Numbered from the stretch's first letter, positions 36,227-46,440 are shown. The stretch: DNA of 64,000 nucleotides from CBDBJK01 sp965206395 (GCA_965206395.1 CBDBJK010000035.1:1-64000); one strand, 5' to 3'. The notes: generated by a model from the sequence alone, not told the origin. A program made the numbers and translations.

Positions 36227-37231
36227 TTAGCCCTGCTGCTCTCCTCCGTTTTTGCCGGACGGCTCTCTCGGATGCAGCAATATCCCCCTGTCTATGCCCA
36301 TGCGAAGGCGGCCGTACTCAGAACTAAGCTCCGCACCGATGATGAGGATTAGGCTGCTGACATATGTCCACAGCAACAAGACTATGACTGGCGCTAGCGA
36401 TCCGTAAATGTTCTCGAATCCGGCGAACCTGTTGAGGTAGATGATGAACAGGTTCTTGGCAAGCTCGAAAAGGGCCGCCGCGAGAATAGCGCCCGGCCAG
36501 ATGTAACGCCAGTAGGTCTTTGTGTTGGGCATGAACTTGTACAGGATCAGGAAGCTGGCTAATGTGAGTAGGAACGAGCTTCCCTGGAGAAGCACACTGC
36601 CCCCGGTGTTAACCAAGAACCCTATGCCCGGAAGGTCTACCTCTGTCAGTCTTCCTGATATGCGAACGAAGGTGGCTGAGCTGAGTGACAGAATGAACAG
36701 AATGCCAACTCCCATCGCCATAGCAAGCTGGCGTGGTTTGTTGATATAGAACGGGCGGTCTTTGTGCACGTCCCAGGCGCGATTGACGGCGCGGTTCACT
36801 GCGCCAAACACTGCGCTGGCAGACCAGAACAGGCCGAGGATGGCAAAGACAGTCAGAGCGCCTCTCAGGTTAACCAGAGCCTCCAGGTTGCTGTTAACGA
36901 ACTCCTCTGAACCGGGAAGAAAGCCAGTGACGAACTCTATGAGCGCGTCCTGCACGGTCTTCTCTATGGCAGTCGATTCTACACCGAAGTTCAGAAACAG
37001 GCTGAATATGGCAACCAGGCCCAGCAACAAAGGAAATAGAGAGAACAGCGCGTAGTATGCGACGCCCGCCGCCATGTGAGAGGCGTCATCGTCTGACATC
37101 TCCTGAATCGTGCGCACGACGAGAACGACGAGGAAAACCTGTGCCAGACGCTCGACAATCGCACGCTCGCGCCTGCGTATGCCAGCGATTAGCCTGTGCA
37201 CCAGGTCGAACCTGAGATTAAACTGCGCCAT
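36227..37231 (-). CDS. YihY/BrkB-family membrane protein
   Basis: A 334-residue protein with about six helices. DDASHMAAGVAYYALFSLFPLL and the late GAILAAALFELAKNLFIIYL are typical of the YihY (formerly called RNase BN) family. LLLWTYVSSLILIIGAEL marks the last helix. The role in the family is unsettled; the old ribonuclease label is not supported. It stands alone, leftward. Confidence 0.9.
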   Translation of the reverse strand: MAQFNLRFDLVHRLIAGIRRRERAIVERLAQVFLVVLVVRTIQEMSDDDASHMAAGVAYYALFSLFPLLLGLVAIFSLFLNFGVESTAIEKTVQDALIEFVTGFLPGSEEFVNSNLEALVNLRGALTVFAILGLFWSASAVFGAVNRAVNRAWDVHKDRPFYINKPRQLAMAMGVGILFILSLSSATFVRISGRLTEVDLPGIGFLVNTGGSVLLQGSSFLLTLASFLILYKFMPNTKTYWRYIWPGAILAAALFELAKNLFIIYLNRFAGFENIYGSLAPVIVLLLWTYVSSLILIIGAELSSEYGRLRMGIDRGILLHPREPSGKNGGEQQG

Positions 37232-37542
37232 GACAGCCTGAAACCCGTTTGAGGGTCAATATAAGTCCGCCTAAAGACTTGCCAGGAAATTGAACGATAT
37301 ACTCTCATATCGAGAGTAGCATACGCGGGCGGCTCATCCTACCCCGCCGTTTTTGCGAGCAGGGCGCGCTGACACCTATTCGCACTCTTGCAATCCTCGA
37401 TGTGCAACCTTCCCTGTCTGCGAGAAGATTAAGGTATTGAGAAGGGCCATAGTCCACCACATGGGGCATTAAACATCGAAATGGAACAGAGCCCACAGAA
37501 AATCGATCATCTGCTAGAACAACCCGAAAGCGATCTGACTGG
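37232..37542. other. Intergenic with one short palindrome
   Basis: No gene is visible. A perfect 7-base inverted repeat, TACTCTC-ATATC-GAGAGTA, lies at 37300-37318 and could be an operator or a weak hairpin. It sits 69 bases upstream of the yihY-like gene. Confidence 0.4.
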
Positions 37543-38655
37543 CTAGCTCAGGGCGTCTTTGAAGGACTCGAAAAGAGTGTCGTTGCTCTGCCTCAGAATC
37601 GTCGTATTCACGTGGAGAAGATAGCGGTCCGGGTCGGCCTCGTGAGGGTGCACGAACACCTTGCGCTCGCGTAGGGCCAAGACAAACCTTTCGACATCAA
37701 CATCAGACTCAAACTCAATCGGGAAGATGTTGGAGCCGTGCTCGAACTTTCTCACATTGATGCTTTGCAGGGTGTTGAGCCTGTCGAAAAGCTCTGTAGC
37801 TTGCTTCATCGCGGCGGCGAATCGCTCCTCGAAACCGTCCGTGCCTTTAAGGGCTAGCGCCGCAGGCAAGTACGCCGACGACAGGCCACCGCCAAACATC
37901 CGACGCTCATGGTACAGGCCGTCGATGAAATCCGCGTTTCCGGCGAGTATCGCGCCAAAGGGAGCGCCGAAATACTTGTACAGCGAGACATACGTTGTGT
38001 CGAAGAGCGCGGCGTACTGCTTCGGACTCACTCCGGTAGCAGCCGACATCATATAGAGTCTCGCGGCGTCCAGGTGTGTTGGAATGCCACGCTCTTTGCA
38101 GAAGTCGGTGATGGCCTTCATTAGCTCGAACGGGGCAATCTGACCGTCCTGACGGCGCACCGGGCTTTCTATCATCACGACGCCGATTTCGTTCAATACC
38201 CTGCCGGTCACCGAACTTACGGCGGCCTCGCTTACCTCATCGAGCGTGAAATAAGGGCGGTCTTTGGCAAGCGGAACGAGGTTGATGCCGCTCAATCGAG
38301 TAGCACTGTCGCCGGTGTCGTTGTAAAGGTGACTCTGCTCCTGGACAATCGCCCTGGGCTTTACGCCGCAGTGTTTTCGGATAGCCAGGTTGTTAGCGAG
38401 CGTTCCTGTTGGCATGAAAATCGAGGCTTCTGTGCCAAGCATTTCCGCGAACCTTTGCTCCAGCGCCTCGACCGTGCCGCCTAGAGAGAAGTTGTCTGCC
38501 TTTATTCCAACCTCCGCGTCGAACTCGGAAAGCTGTCGAAGCAGTCCTTGAGGCGTCTTCGGCTCTCCATCGCCTCTGAAGACGACGGATGTATCCGAGT
38601 CCGAAGCCTCCGTTCGCGTTGTCGAAGCTTCTCTAACCGTGCGGGTCGTGGACAT
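37543..38655 (-). CDS. Low-specificity threonine aldolase-like PLP enzyme
   Basis: A 370-residue fold-type I PLP enzyme of the beta-eliminating lyase family. The N-terminal domain has EALEQRFAEMLGTEASIFMP, THLDAARLYM binds PLP with Asp, and YVSLYKYFGAPFGAI holds the Schiff-base Lys. Family enzymes split threonine to glycine and acetaldehyde or act on related beta-hydroxy amino acids. It is divergent from threonine synthase at 38811, with 155 bases between, suggesting linked threonine metabolism. Confidence 0.88.
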   Translation of the reverse strand: MSTTRTVREASTTRTEASDSDTSVVFRGDGEPKTPQGLLRQLSEFDAEVGIKADNFSLGGTVEALEQRFAEMLGTEASIFMPTGTLANNLAIRKHCGVKPRAIVQEQSHLYNDTGDSATRLSGINLVPLAKDRPYFTLDEVSEAAVSSVTGRVLNEIGVVMIESPVRRQDGQIAPFELMKAITDFCKERGIPTHLDAARLYMMSAATGVSPKQYAALFDTTYVSLYKYFGAPFGAILAGNADFIDGLYHERRMFGGGLSSAYLPAALALKGTDGFEERFAAAMKQATELFDRLNTLQSINVRKFEHGSNIFPIEFESDVDVERFVLALRERKVFVHPHEADPDRYLLHVNTTILRQSNDTLFESFKDALS

Positions 38656-38810
38656 CTGAGGGCCTCCTTAGCGTCGCGCTCGATGCGCTTATGAGCCGAT
38701 GATACCTAGCGGCCTATCGAGTGTCAACTTGGCCTCTAGCTCTGCGTTGACAACTTTCGGCCTCGCCGGTAATATCGGAACCTGGAATCTGCCACATCAG
38801 GAGCCACGTA

Positions 38811-39923
38811 ATGTCTCACATCAAACTTGGCTGCATACGCTGCGGCGCGTCCCATCTCGCCGACATGGTAACGCTTGCGTGTAAAGAGTGCGGTTCTCCT
38901 CTGGACGTGCGTTACAGTGGCGAAGAACAGGGCCTCTCAGGGTCTCAAATCCCGCTGCCCTTCCACAGTGCCGAATCAATCGTCTCGCTTGGTGAGGGAA
39001 ACACGCCCTGCCTTGACATACCTACGCTCGGCGGCTTGCTCGGAATACAACATCTCCACGCCAAGCTTGAATTCCTGAATCCCACAGGCTCGTTCAAAGA
39101 CCGGGGAACGGCGGTAATGATGTCGGTCGCAAAAGAGCATGGGGTAGCGGAGCTTGTGGAGGACTCGTCGGGCAACGCGGGGGCCTCGGTGTCGGCGTAC
39201 GCGGCGCGGGCTGGCATCAAGGCGCACGTCTTCGCACCGGCTAGCGCGCCTCAAGCCAAGATACAGCAAATAAAGGTGTACGGGGCCGAGACGCACCTCA
39301 TCGAAGGCTCAAGGGACGATACCACCGACGCGGCAATCGCCTACTACACCGAGCATCAGATGGTCTATGCATCGCACAACCTTAGCCCGTACTTCATCGA
39401 AGGCACGAAGACGTTTGCGTACGAAGTGGCCCGGCAGTTCGCGGACGGCCTGCCCGACCACATAGCTTTTCCGGTCGGCAACGGCTCGCTGATTATCGGG
39501 GCGTGGAAGGGCTTCGCGGAGATGAAGAACGCTGGACGAATCTCAAAGATGCCGCACCTTCACTGCGTGCAGGCCAGCGCAGTCATGCCCATTGTGGCAG
39601 CCTACGAGGGCAGCAAGGACTGGACGCCTGCGTCCGATGCGAGGACTATCGCCGGAGGCATTTCGGTGGGGACGCCGCCACGTCTACAGCAGGTGCTTGA
39701 TGTCTTGAAGGCTGTAAAAGGCGTCGCGGTAGCCGTCAACGACGATGAAATCCTGCGCTGGCAAAGATTGCTGGCCGAGAAAGAGGGTATCTACGCCGAG
39801 CCAACGTCCGCCGCCGCCTTCGCCGGACTCGAACGCCTCGTCAGTCGCGGCGACGTGAAGGCAGGCGACACTGCGCTCGTGCCGGTAACGGGCTTCGGTC
39901 TGAAGGACGCGCCTCCGGTGTAG
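38811..39923 (+). CDS. thrC: Threonine synthase
   Basis: A 370-residue PLP enzyme that makes threonine from O-phosphohomoserine. It starts with a small zinc-ribbon (CIRCGASH ... CKECGSPL), as in thrC-like proteins. SLGEGNTPC and NPTGSFKDRGTAVM (Lys about 96) bind PLP, and FPVGNGSLIIG holds the phosphate. Length fits the short threonine synthase class. It is the first and only gene rightward from the divergent region. Confidence 0.9.
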   Translation: MSHIKLGCIRCGASHLADMVTLACKECGSPLDVRYSGEEQGLSGSQIPLPFHSAESIVSLGEGNTPCLDIPTLGGLLGIQHLHAKLEFLNPTGSFKDRGTAVMMSVAKEHGVAELVEDSSGNAGASVSAYAARAGIKAHVFAPASAPQAKIQQIKVYGAETHLIEGSRDDTTDAAIAYYTEHQMVYASHNLSPYFIEGTKTFAYEVARQFADGLPDHIAFPVGNGSLIIGAWKGFAEMKNAGRISKMPHLHCVQASAVMPIVAAYEGSKDWTPASDARTIAGGISVGTPPRLQQVLDVLKAVKGVAVAVNDDEILRWQRLLAEKEGIYAEPTSAAAFAGLERLVSRGDVKAGDTALVPVTGFGLKDAPPV

Positions 39924-40804
39924 ACGAAGTGATGTGAGAAATTTCCTGAAGTTTGGCGAGGTGTAAGAGCATCTAAACGGACGTTATGAGCTAGAAATGT
40001 GAGCTGAAACTTATGGATTGGACGCTTTTTATAATGTTACCGGCCTGAGATTTATCATGACCATAGCATTAAGCAAGCCGTTCTCTCGTAATTCTAGACT
40101 CCCCCTACCCAGTCCGTGAATTGATACGCCGTTTGTGAATCTCCCGTAAAGGTTAGCATCGATTCATTGATCGCCTTCCCCATGTCAAGTCGGCCGTATC
40201 CTATGAGTACGAGCGTGGTGATGTCGCATTTGAACGTGACGTCCGGAGATGAAGAAGCTGACTTCTCTGTGTGAGCCTTATTTCCCTCTATCACAAAGTC
40301 GAGCGTAAGGGGAATGCCATCATCAACAATAAAACGATAGCGTCTGGGTGATGATAGCCTTGGGCCAGGTTTGAATGAATGAAAGGTGGTAATTCCACCT
40401 ACAAAGAAGGGCATACTTTCCAGAGACAGGTATGCGGTCTCAGGATGAAGTCGGGAACGTATGTCCCAATGGTGCATAGAGCATGCCGCATAAGGAATGC
40501 TCAGCAAGTAAGGGGACCCAACAATGGCAGGGACTGTTCCCGAGGTGTAACATGGCGTGTTCCAGTTATCTGGAGTGAGGGTATCCCAGAGTGAACACAC
40601 TTTATCAACGTAAGACTGGAAAACAGGGAGTAGATCTGAGCCAAACTCGTTTTTGTATTTTCTTCCCATGTCAAAGATAAACTTGGCCAAGGCCGCTTCT
40701 GAGAGCTCTTGTCCGGGAGGAGGTAAGCCTTCATTTGGCGAGATATCGCCATTTAGCGCTCGCGAAACGCGATCGTAACAGACGTCCTTAAACGCGTAGA
40801 TTAA

Positions 40805-41680
40805 GAGCGTCTAACAAAACCTAATAAAAGGGGTTAGAATCTGGACATTCTCTGGAGGAGGATGACCTAATGTCTAAGCCCCTTGTAAGCGATGAATTCT
40901 GGGAACTGGTGCAACCTTTACTGCCGCCACAACCACCGAAGCCGAAAGGAGGAAGGCCCAGGATACCTGACAGACAGGTCCTAAGTGGGATACTGTTCGT
41001 GCTAAAGACAGGCATTGGCTGGGAAGACCTACCCAAGGAGATGGACTGTGGCAGTGGGATGACCTGCTGGAGGCGCCTCAGAGATTGGCACCAGTCGGGA
41101 GTCTGGGAGCGCATCCACTTGGTATGCCTTGAGCGCCTGCAAGCAGCTGAGCGCATAGACTGGACTCGCGCAGTGCTGGACAGTGCTTCAGTGCGAGCAG
41201 TTTTTGGGGGCAGAAAACAGGCCCCAACCCCACGGACAGGGCGAAGGCGGGTAGCAAGCATCATATCATAACCGATGCCCAGGGCATTCCACTGGCGGTC
41301 AGGTTGACTGGCGCGAACGCTCACGATGTCACCCCCTTGAGTTGGTGGATGCCATACCTGCTGTCAAGGGCAAGCGAGGCAGGCCTCGCAAGCGTCCTCT
41401 TCAGGCGCAGGGAGACAGAGGGTATGACTCTGAGCCTGTTCGCAAGGAGTTGAAGAAGCGACATATCTGGCCGCTGCTGGCCAAGCGAGGTGAGCCGCAT
41501 GGCAGCGGGTTGGGTGTGCATAGATGGGTGGTTGAGAGAAGCCTGAGTTGGCTTCATCAGTTCCGACGCTTACGGGTTCGATATGAGCGCAGGGCAGACA
41601 TACATGAGGCTTTCTTGGCCATAGGTTGTGCCATCATCTGCTCTCGCTTTCTGTTCCAATAATGGTTTTGTTAGACGCTC
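40805..41680 (+). mobile_element. IS5-family (IS427-like) element, copy 2
   Basis: An 876-bp copy of the element at 13776, with the same 17-bp ends and a TAA target duplication (40802-40804, 41681-41683). It lacks four bases (AAGC-type tract) near 41333, which is the only clear difference. Confidence 0.95.
40870..41662 (+). pseudogene. IS5-family transposase with 4-base deletion
   Basis: It is identical in frame 1 to copy 1. In the second frame the sequence TCACCC is followed directly by CCTTGAG, losing four bases present in copy 1 (CCCAAGCCC). This breaks the frame before the second catalytic Asp, so this copy should not make transposase and could only move with help from copy 1. Confidence 0.85.
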
Positions 41681-41949
41681 TAAGTGTCCTACTACGTCAG
41701 CCGTAGACCAACCCTCACAGGCACTGGGTTGGCGCCACTGGCTATCGGAAAGAGTTTTCAGGTAATCTATAAGGTCATCTGCCTCTTTTCTTGTCAGGTC
41801 TATGTAGCTCTTTACCTCAGAAAGTGAAGGCATCATTACTCTCCGCATCAACCAAGGAATTCAGAAGATGGCAGCATTTTCGCAGATACTCGTGAAGATT
41901 ACAAATTTCAGAATGTCTCACAAATCCCTAAATCGCATCCTATTTTATT

Positions 41950-43131
41950 TCACAGAAACCGCCCTATGGCAGCCCGGAAACCGTCTAGCGAACCTTGGAG
42001 CGTCTTGTCGTCGACGCAGAAGGAGATGCGGAAGTAGCCCGGCAGCCCGAAGCCGCGACCCGGCACGACGAGTACGTTGTAGTCTTTGAGCGCATCCACG
42101 AACGCCAGGTCATCGTCAATCGGCGACCTTGGGAACATGTAGAACGCGCCCTGTGGCTTGATCATCGTGTAGCCCATCTCGGTCAGGCTGCTGTACAGAA
42201 AATCTCGCTTTGCCTGATACACTCCAACGTCGATGGTGACCGACTGCAAGCTCTTGACGATGTGCTGCATCAGGGCTGGTGCGTTCACGAAGCCAAGCGT
42301 CCTGTTGGAGAACGTCAGGCCGTCCATTAGCTCGGCCCTGTCCGTGTATGCGGGATGGACGGCGATGTACCCGATGCGCTCTCCCGGAAGGGCCAGGTCT
42401 TTCGAGTGCGACGTGGCTACGATGCTGCGGACGTGGTGCGGGAAGATGTGAGGATAGGTCAGCCCGTCGAAGATCAGCTTTCTGTACGGCTCGTCGCTGA
42501 CGAGGAAGATTTCGCGGTCGTACTCGCGTTCCTTCTTGCGGATGATGTCGCTCATCTGGGCCAGCAGGTCGGCGCTGTACAGCACGCCTGTGGGATTGTT
42601 GGGCGAGTTTATGAGAACAATCCTGGTTCTGGCGTTGACGCTGGACTCGAAAGCCTCAAGGTCAGGGAGAAAAGTCTCGTCGGGCGGAACGGCGCGGCAC
42701 GACCCGCCGTGATTGTCGGCGTAGAAGTTGTACTCGACGAAGTATGGCGCGAATATGACCACCTCATCGCCAGGGTCGAGCAGCGTCTTGAATATCACGT
42801 TCAGCGCACCGCCCGCGCCGGATGCCATGAGCACCTCGGCGGCGGTGAAATCTAGGCCCGTCTCCTTGTTTAACTGTGTGGCGACGGCGGCGCGTGTCTC
42901 GACATTGCCCGTATTGGGCATGTAGCGGTGCATTCCAGGAATCGGGTTTTCGGCGATGCGGCGTAGCTCGTCGAAGAATTCCTGCGGCGGCTCCATTATG
43001 GGATTGCCGAGCGAGAGGTCGAAGACGTTCTCCGCGCCGTATTTCTCACGAAGGACGATTCCCTCCTCGAACATCTTCCGAATCCAGGAACCTTGCTCCA
43101 TGAAATCCTGTATCTTCTTTGAAACGGCCAT
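41950..43131 (-). CDS. Class I/II aminotransferase (PLP)
   Basis: A 393-residue fold-type I aminotransferase. INSPNNPTGVLY, VSDEPYRKLIFDG and the Schiff-base Lys in SHSKDLALPGERIGY are present, and FRISFCVDD has the carboxylate-binding Arg. Such enzymes transfer amino groups from Asp, Ala or aromatic amino acids; the sequence resembles the Asp/Ala aminotransferase group, but the donor is not certain. It is divergent from the PHP gene. Confidence 0.9.
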   Translation of the reverse strand: MAVSKKIQDFMEQGSWIRKMFEEGIVLREKYGAENVFDLSLGNPIMEPPQEFFDELRRIAENPIPGMHRYMPNTGNVETRAAVATQLNKETGLDFTAAEVLMASGAGGALNVIFKTLLDPGDEVVIFAPYFVEYNFYADNHGGSCRAVPPDETFLPDLEAFESSVNARTRIVLINSPNNPTGVLYSADLLAQMSDIIRKKEREYDREIFLVSDEPYRKLIFDGLTYPHIFPHHVRSIVATSHSKDLALPGERIGYIAVHPAYTDRAELMDGLTFSNRTLGFVNAPALMQHIVKSLQSVTIDVGVYQAKRDFLYSSLTEMGYTMIKPQGAFYMFPRSPIDDDLAFVDALKDYNVLVVPGRGFGLPGYFRISFCVDDKTLQGSLDGFRAAIGRFL

Positions 43132-43264
43132 GCTTACTCTCTCCGAATGCGTATTATCATTACGAAAACAAGGCCGACTTTAACCCAGCGCGTGTACTAT
43201 GTCAACACGGCTTTGGAAACCCGCTCTTGACGTTCTCGCGTTCCTACCATAACATTCATTATTG

Positions 43265-43915
43265 ATGTTTCTTGATTTACACTCACATTCAACCTCTTCC
43301 GACGATTCTCGTGCCAGTGTCGAGCAGTACGTGAAATGGGCCGGTGTAATCCGGCGTAAAGGCTATCGGATCGACGGCTTCGTACTGACCGAGCACCGCA
43401 AGTTCGACTTCGATAAGGACTACTCCGCGCTCGCCAGCGAATCTGACGTGATGATCCTCAAAGGCTCGGAGCTTGACACCAACTACGGGCACTTTCTGGT
43501 CTACGGAGTCACGGAGGAGCTAACGAGCCACATCGACTTCGCGAACGTCAGCATGGATGCTATCAAGCTGATACGAACTGCCGAGGAATGCGGCGGCATT
43601 GCCGTGCCCGCGCACCCCGGACGCTTCGGAATTGGGCTGTACGAGTTCGTCGATAACGGGGCAGATTTCAGCGCCATACGCATTGTGGAACATCTCAACG
43701 GCAGCAATCGCCCCGGTGAGCAGGAGCGCGCCGAGGAGCTTATCGGAAATCGCGGCTATCGGGGCACAGGCGGCAGCGACGCCCATTCGGTGAGCGCTAT
43801 CGGAACATGCATGACTCGCTTCGATAACCCTATCGCCAACGTAAACGATCTGGTGCGCGAGCTTAAGGCGGGCAGCTTCCGCGCCGTTCGTCTGGAAGAC
43901 ACGAAGCAAGAATAG
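43265..43915 (+). CDS. PHP-domain metal-dependent phosphoesterase-like protein
   Basis: A protein of about 216 residues. Metal ligands are visible in MFLDLHSHST, a central TEHRKFD, VPAHPGRFGIG and TGGSDAHSVS. PHP proteins hydrolyse phosphate esters or related bonds using three metals. ATG 43265 is chosen over the adjacent TTG. The MaoC pair follows within 9 bases, suggesting an operon. Confidence 0.85.
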   Translation: MFLDLHSHSTSSDDSRASVEQYVKWAGVIRRKGYRIDGFVLTEHRKFDFDKDYSALASESDVMILKGSELDTNYGHFLVYGVTEELTSHIDFANVSMDAIKLIRTAEECGGIAVPAHPGRFGIGLYEFVDNGADFSAIRIVEHLNGSNRPGEQERAEELIGNRGYRGTGGSDAHSVSAIGTCMTRFDNPIANVNDLVRELKAGSFRAVRLEDTKQE

Positions 43916-43923
43916 GAGACGAC

Positions 43924-44388
43924 ATGACTACCGACGAAGACATCAAGTATGACCGCAGCCTGCTGGGAGTGGAGCATCCCGTTGGCACTTTTGAGGTGAC
44001 TAAAGAGATGATTGTGAAATTCGCCAAGTCCAGCGGCGAGACCAATCCCATTTACCTCGACGAGGAAAAGGCCAAGGAGTCCCGCTATGGTGGCCTGATA
44101 GCGCCGCCCACGTTCTGCAACATCTTCATTTCTGGCGGAAAGCGTCCCGACGCCAAGATAGAATTCGGCGACCTGAGCTTTTTCGCGGGTCAGGCAATCG
44201 AGACACTTCTACCGGTGAGGCCGGGTGATACTCTGGAAACCAAGACGAAGCTAAAAGAGGTCTACGCCAAGACAGGACGCTCAGGAAAGATGGTATTCGC
44301 CGTGTGGGAGACCAGTCTTACCAATCAGAATGGCGATACGGTAGCCCTGGTGCGTGAGTCCTTCGTGCGAAGAAACAGGAGCAAGTAA
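43924..44388 (+). CDS. MaoC-like dehydratase, N-terminal-type subunit
   Basis: A 154-residue hot-dog protein. It starts DRSLLGVEHPVGTFEVTKEM and contains FAKSSGETNPIYLDEEKA, with YGGLIAPPTFCN, the usual N-terminal hot-dog of FAS1-type or R-specific hydratases. Its start follows GGAGACGAC. It overlaps the next gene by one base, so the two probably make a heteromer that hydrates enoyl-CoA or dehydrates beta-hydroxyacyl-CoA. Confidence 0.85.
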   Translation: MTTDEDIKYDRSLLGVEHPVGTFEVTKEMIVKFAKSSGETNPIYLDEEKAKESRYGGLIAPPTFCNIFISGGKRPDAKIEFGDLSFFAGQAIETLLPVRPGDTLETKTKLKEVYAKTGRSGKMVFAVWETSLTNQNGDTVALVRESFVRRNRSK

Positions 44389-44828
44389 TGGCTGACGCAG
44401 TACTTTACTACGAAGACGTCGAGATAGGCGATGACATAGGGCCTTATGAGCGTGTCGTCACCAGCGAGCAGGTCAACGAATTTAATGGCATACGCCAGAG
44501 GGACTCCGAACCCAATCGCTTCAACAGCGCGGAAGTCGCCAAAAACGAAGGTCTTCCCGGACCAATCTTACCCGGCGCGATGAACATCGCCATTTTGTCT
44601 CAGGTCATCACTGGCTGGTCCTCTGATGTAACACTCAAGCTGCTTGATGTCGTCTTTCGCCAGGTGGTGCAGCACAACATTCCGCTGCAACTCAAAGGGA
44701 TCGTTACCGACAAGAACGTGGTGGACGGCGAGCCTCAGCTTGAGTGCGACGTGTTCATAGAGAACGAAGAGGGGACGCGCCTCGTCATAGCAAGGGCCAT
44801 TGCCGTGCTGCCGATGAGAAATTCCTGA
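44388..44828 (+). CDS. MaoC-like dehydratase, catalytic-type subunit
   Basis: A 146-residue hot-dog protein. YYEDVEIGDDIGPYERVVTS starts it, and NEFNGIRQRDSEPNRFNS with LPGPILPGAMNIAILSQ fits the catalytic loop, though the canonical Asp-x4-His hydratase pair is not fully clear. The stop-start overlap with the gene upstream (TAATG) suggests coupled synthesis. Confidence 0.82.
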   Translation: MADAVLYYEDVEIGDDIGPYERVVTSEQVNEFNGIRQRDSEPNRFNSAEVAKNEGLPGPILPGAMNIAILSQVITGWSSDVTLKLLDVVFRQVVQHNIPLQLKGIVTDKNVVDGEPQLECDVFIENEEGTRLVIARAIAVLPMRNS

Positions 44829-44852
44829 TTCAAGTATTGGGAGGAATTTGCA

Positions 44853-45407
44853 ATGGCTAGAGTCCCTTTGATCCACAACCGAGAAGATGTCAACCCTTCA
44901 TATCGCGATGTCTTTGACGAAATCGCGAGTAGCAGAGACGGTGAAATCACAGGCCCTTACCAGGGCTTACTCTACAGCCCCATCCCCGCAGCACGGACTG
45001 CTCACCTAGGGGCGTACGTCCGTTTTGAATCTACTCTGCCCGACATAGTGCTGTCACTGACCGCCATGACTGTTGCCAGGGAGTACGACTGCCACTACGA
45101 GTGGGCCGTGAACGAGATCGGCGCCGAGCGTGTCGGCGTGCGGACGGAAGCCATTGAGGCCATCAAACACAATCGCGCTCCCGATGGGTTGACCGCCGAA
45201 GAAGTGCTTGTGTTTAACTTCGCCCGGGAACTGCTACAGCAGCACCGCGTTAGCGAAGAGACGTGGGATGCCGCCGTGGCCCGCTACGGACTTAAGGCTG
45301 TCACCGACATAGTCGTCGCTATCGGCTACTACACCTGCATTGCTATGGCCCTCAACGCCTTCGAGGTTGACGATCCACCCCAACGCCCGTCTACCTTGCC
45401 TGTCTAG
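44853..45407 (+). CDS. Carboxymuconolactone decarboxylase/AhpD-like protein
   Basis: A 184-residue helical protein. TAMTVAREYDCHYEWAVNEI has the family Glu-x3-Cys-x2-Glu/His arrangement with a single Cys rather than the CxxC of AhpD. VTDIVVAIGYYTCIAMAL is the usual late helix. GGGAGGAA precedes ATG 44853. It lies 24 bases after the dehydratase pair and likely ends the operon. Confidence 0.85.
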   Translation: MARVPLIHNREDVNPSYRDVFDEIASSRDGEITGPYQGLLYSPIPAARTAHLGAYVRFESTLPDIVLSLTAMTVAREYDCHYEWAVNEIGAERVGVRTEAIEAIKHNRAPDGLTAEEVLVFNFARELLQQHRVSEETWDAAVARYGLKAVTDIVVAIGYYTCIAMALNAFEVDDPPQRPSTLPV

Positions 45408-46272
45408 GAAGCTAACGTGGCTAGATGTCTCATACATCTGGCCCGACCCTCTAACGATCGACATCTTTCCGTCAGGTTCTCCTAGAGTAGTTTTGAAATG
45501 GATGTGTACAGTAGGAGCAATCTTGGCGTGGTTGGCCATCAAACTTCAGTTTTGGAAATAAGCTTAAGTTTACGGTACCCGAAGCTCCTTCAGAGTGGGT
45601 ATTTAGCGATGGAAATGGTGTGCAAATTTAAGAAATGGGCGCTGAATCTTAATCTGCCATCCGGTTTCGTCATCAACATTGGGTTTTGCCCATATTAGGT
45701 TGCCATTTATGCTAATCGGCCGAGATATAGTCAAATCTGGACACCGTACTTTTACGTGTCCCCGCGAGTTGGGCCACCACTGCCAGGGGGACGGGGTTCG
45801 CATAGACGAACTTGTTGAGCAGTGGGAGCGGCGCTCCAACGAGATTATCGGCGGCATGCGACCCGCAGACCGAAACAGTCTCGATGCGGTCGAGGACTTG
45901 GTGGGCCTCGGCCGGCGACCTTTAGGCCAGCGGTGCCTAAGTCTCTGTAGTCCGTGGCGTTACCTCAAATCTGATATGTTCGTCATTTCCGCCCTTCAAC
46001 GCTTTAGGAAGAGCAATTCCACGTTGTCAGAGAGGTTCTCCGGAACATGGAAACGGTGGTGCTTTATCCACTCCGCATCCCCTGCATGGACTCCCGCTTT
46101 CGCGGGAGAGACGTTGGGGCTTCCGGCGACACGTGCAACAACTACCTTCTCCACGGGTTCGTACATACACGAACGCGGATGCGTGGCGATAGCATAGACC
46201 TTCCCGTGGTTCATTGCAGGGCGATTGAGCTTGATGTAGAATTGTGGCAGGAACCGATAGGAGGCTAGGCCG
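45408..46272. other. 865-bp stretch without a supported gene
   Basis: Short ORFs on both strands (for example leftward 45603-45857 and rightward 45679-46197) show no family motif and overlap one another. At 46082-46105 TGGACTCCCGC and GCGGGAG form a small hairpin like a known dispersed type. The stretch marks the start of an accessory block running to the IS3 at 47348. Confidence 0.4.
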
Positions 46273-46440
46273 ATGCAAGAAAACGAAGGGGCCAAGCAGT
46301 GGCAGGTGACGTGTGTCTGCGGATGGCGGACGAATGGAATGAAGGACGACGTCGTCGCGGCCGTGATAACCCATGGGAAGGATACGCACGACCAAGACCT
46401 AACGGCGGAGCAGGCATTCTCGCAGGCGGTGCTGGCCTGA
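46273..46440 (+). CDS. DUF1059-type small protein
   Basis: A 55-residue protein. AGGAGG at 46258-46263 precedes ATG 46273. The body reads WQVTCVCGWRTNGMKDDVVA, then AVITHGKDTHDQDLTAEQAF, matching the DUF1059 pattern of a CGW motif followed by a His-x-Gly-x-Asp-x-His region. Function is unknown. Confidence 0.8.
   Translation: MQENEGAKQWQVTCVCGWRTNGMKDDVVAAVITHGKDTHDQDLTAEQAFSQAVLA

Larger units (their letters stand above)
40094..41836 (-). pseudogene. Maleylpyruvate isomerase N-terminal/DinB-like gene split by an IS
   Basis: Removing the IS at 40805-41680 with one TAA target copy restores a single frame. The N-terminal piece (MPSLSEVKSYIDLTRKEADD; SACEGWSTADVVGHL) joins directly to LIYAFKDVCYDRVSRALNG, then AKFIFDMGRKYKNEFG and the C-terminal SCP2-like part (LTLDFVIEGNKAH). 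The restored protein would be about 285 residues. WSTADVVGHL is the usual metal-His region of mycothiol- or thiol-dependent isomerase-fold proteins. The break falls right after it, so the protein is lost. Confidence 0.88.

Noticed and set aside
37300..37318. TACTCTC palindrome as a defined operator
   Set aside because: It occurs only once in the window and no regulator gene is adjacent, so I list it only as a feature of the gap.
45603..46197. Overlapping ORFs on both strands in the 45.4-46.2 kb gap
   Set aside because: They overlap each other, have no ribosome sites or family motifs, and one contains repeat sequence. I kept the stretch as gene-poor.
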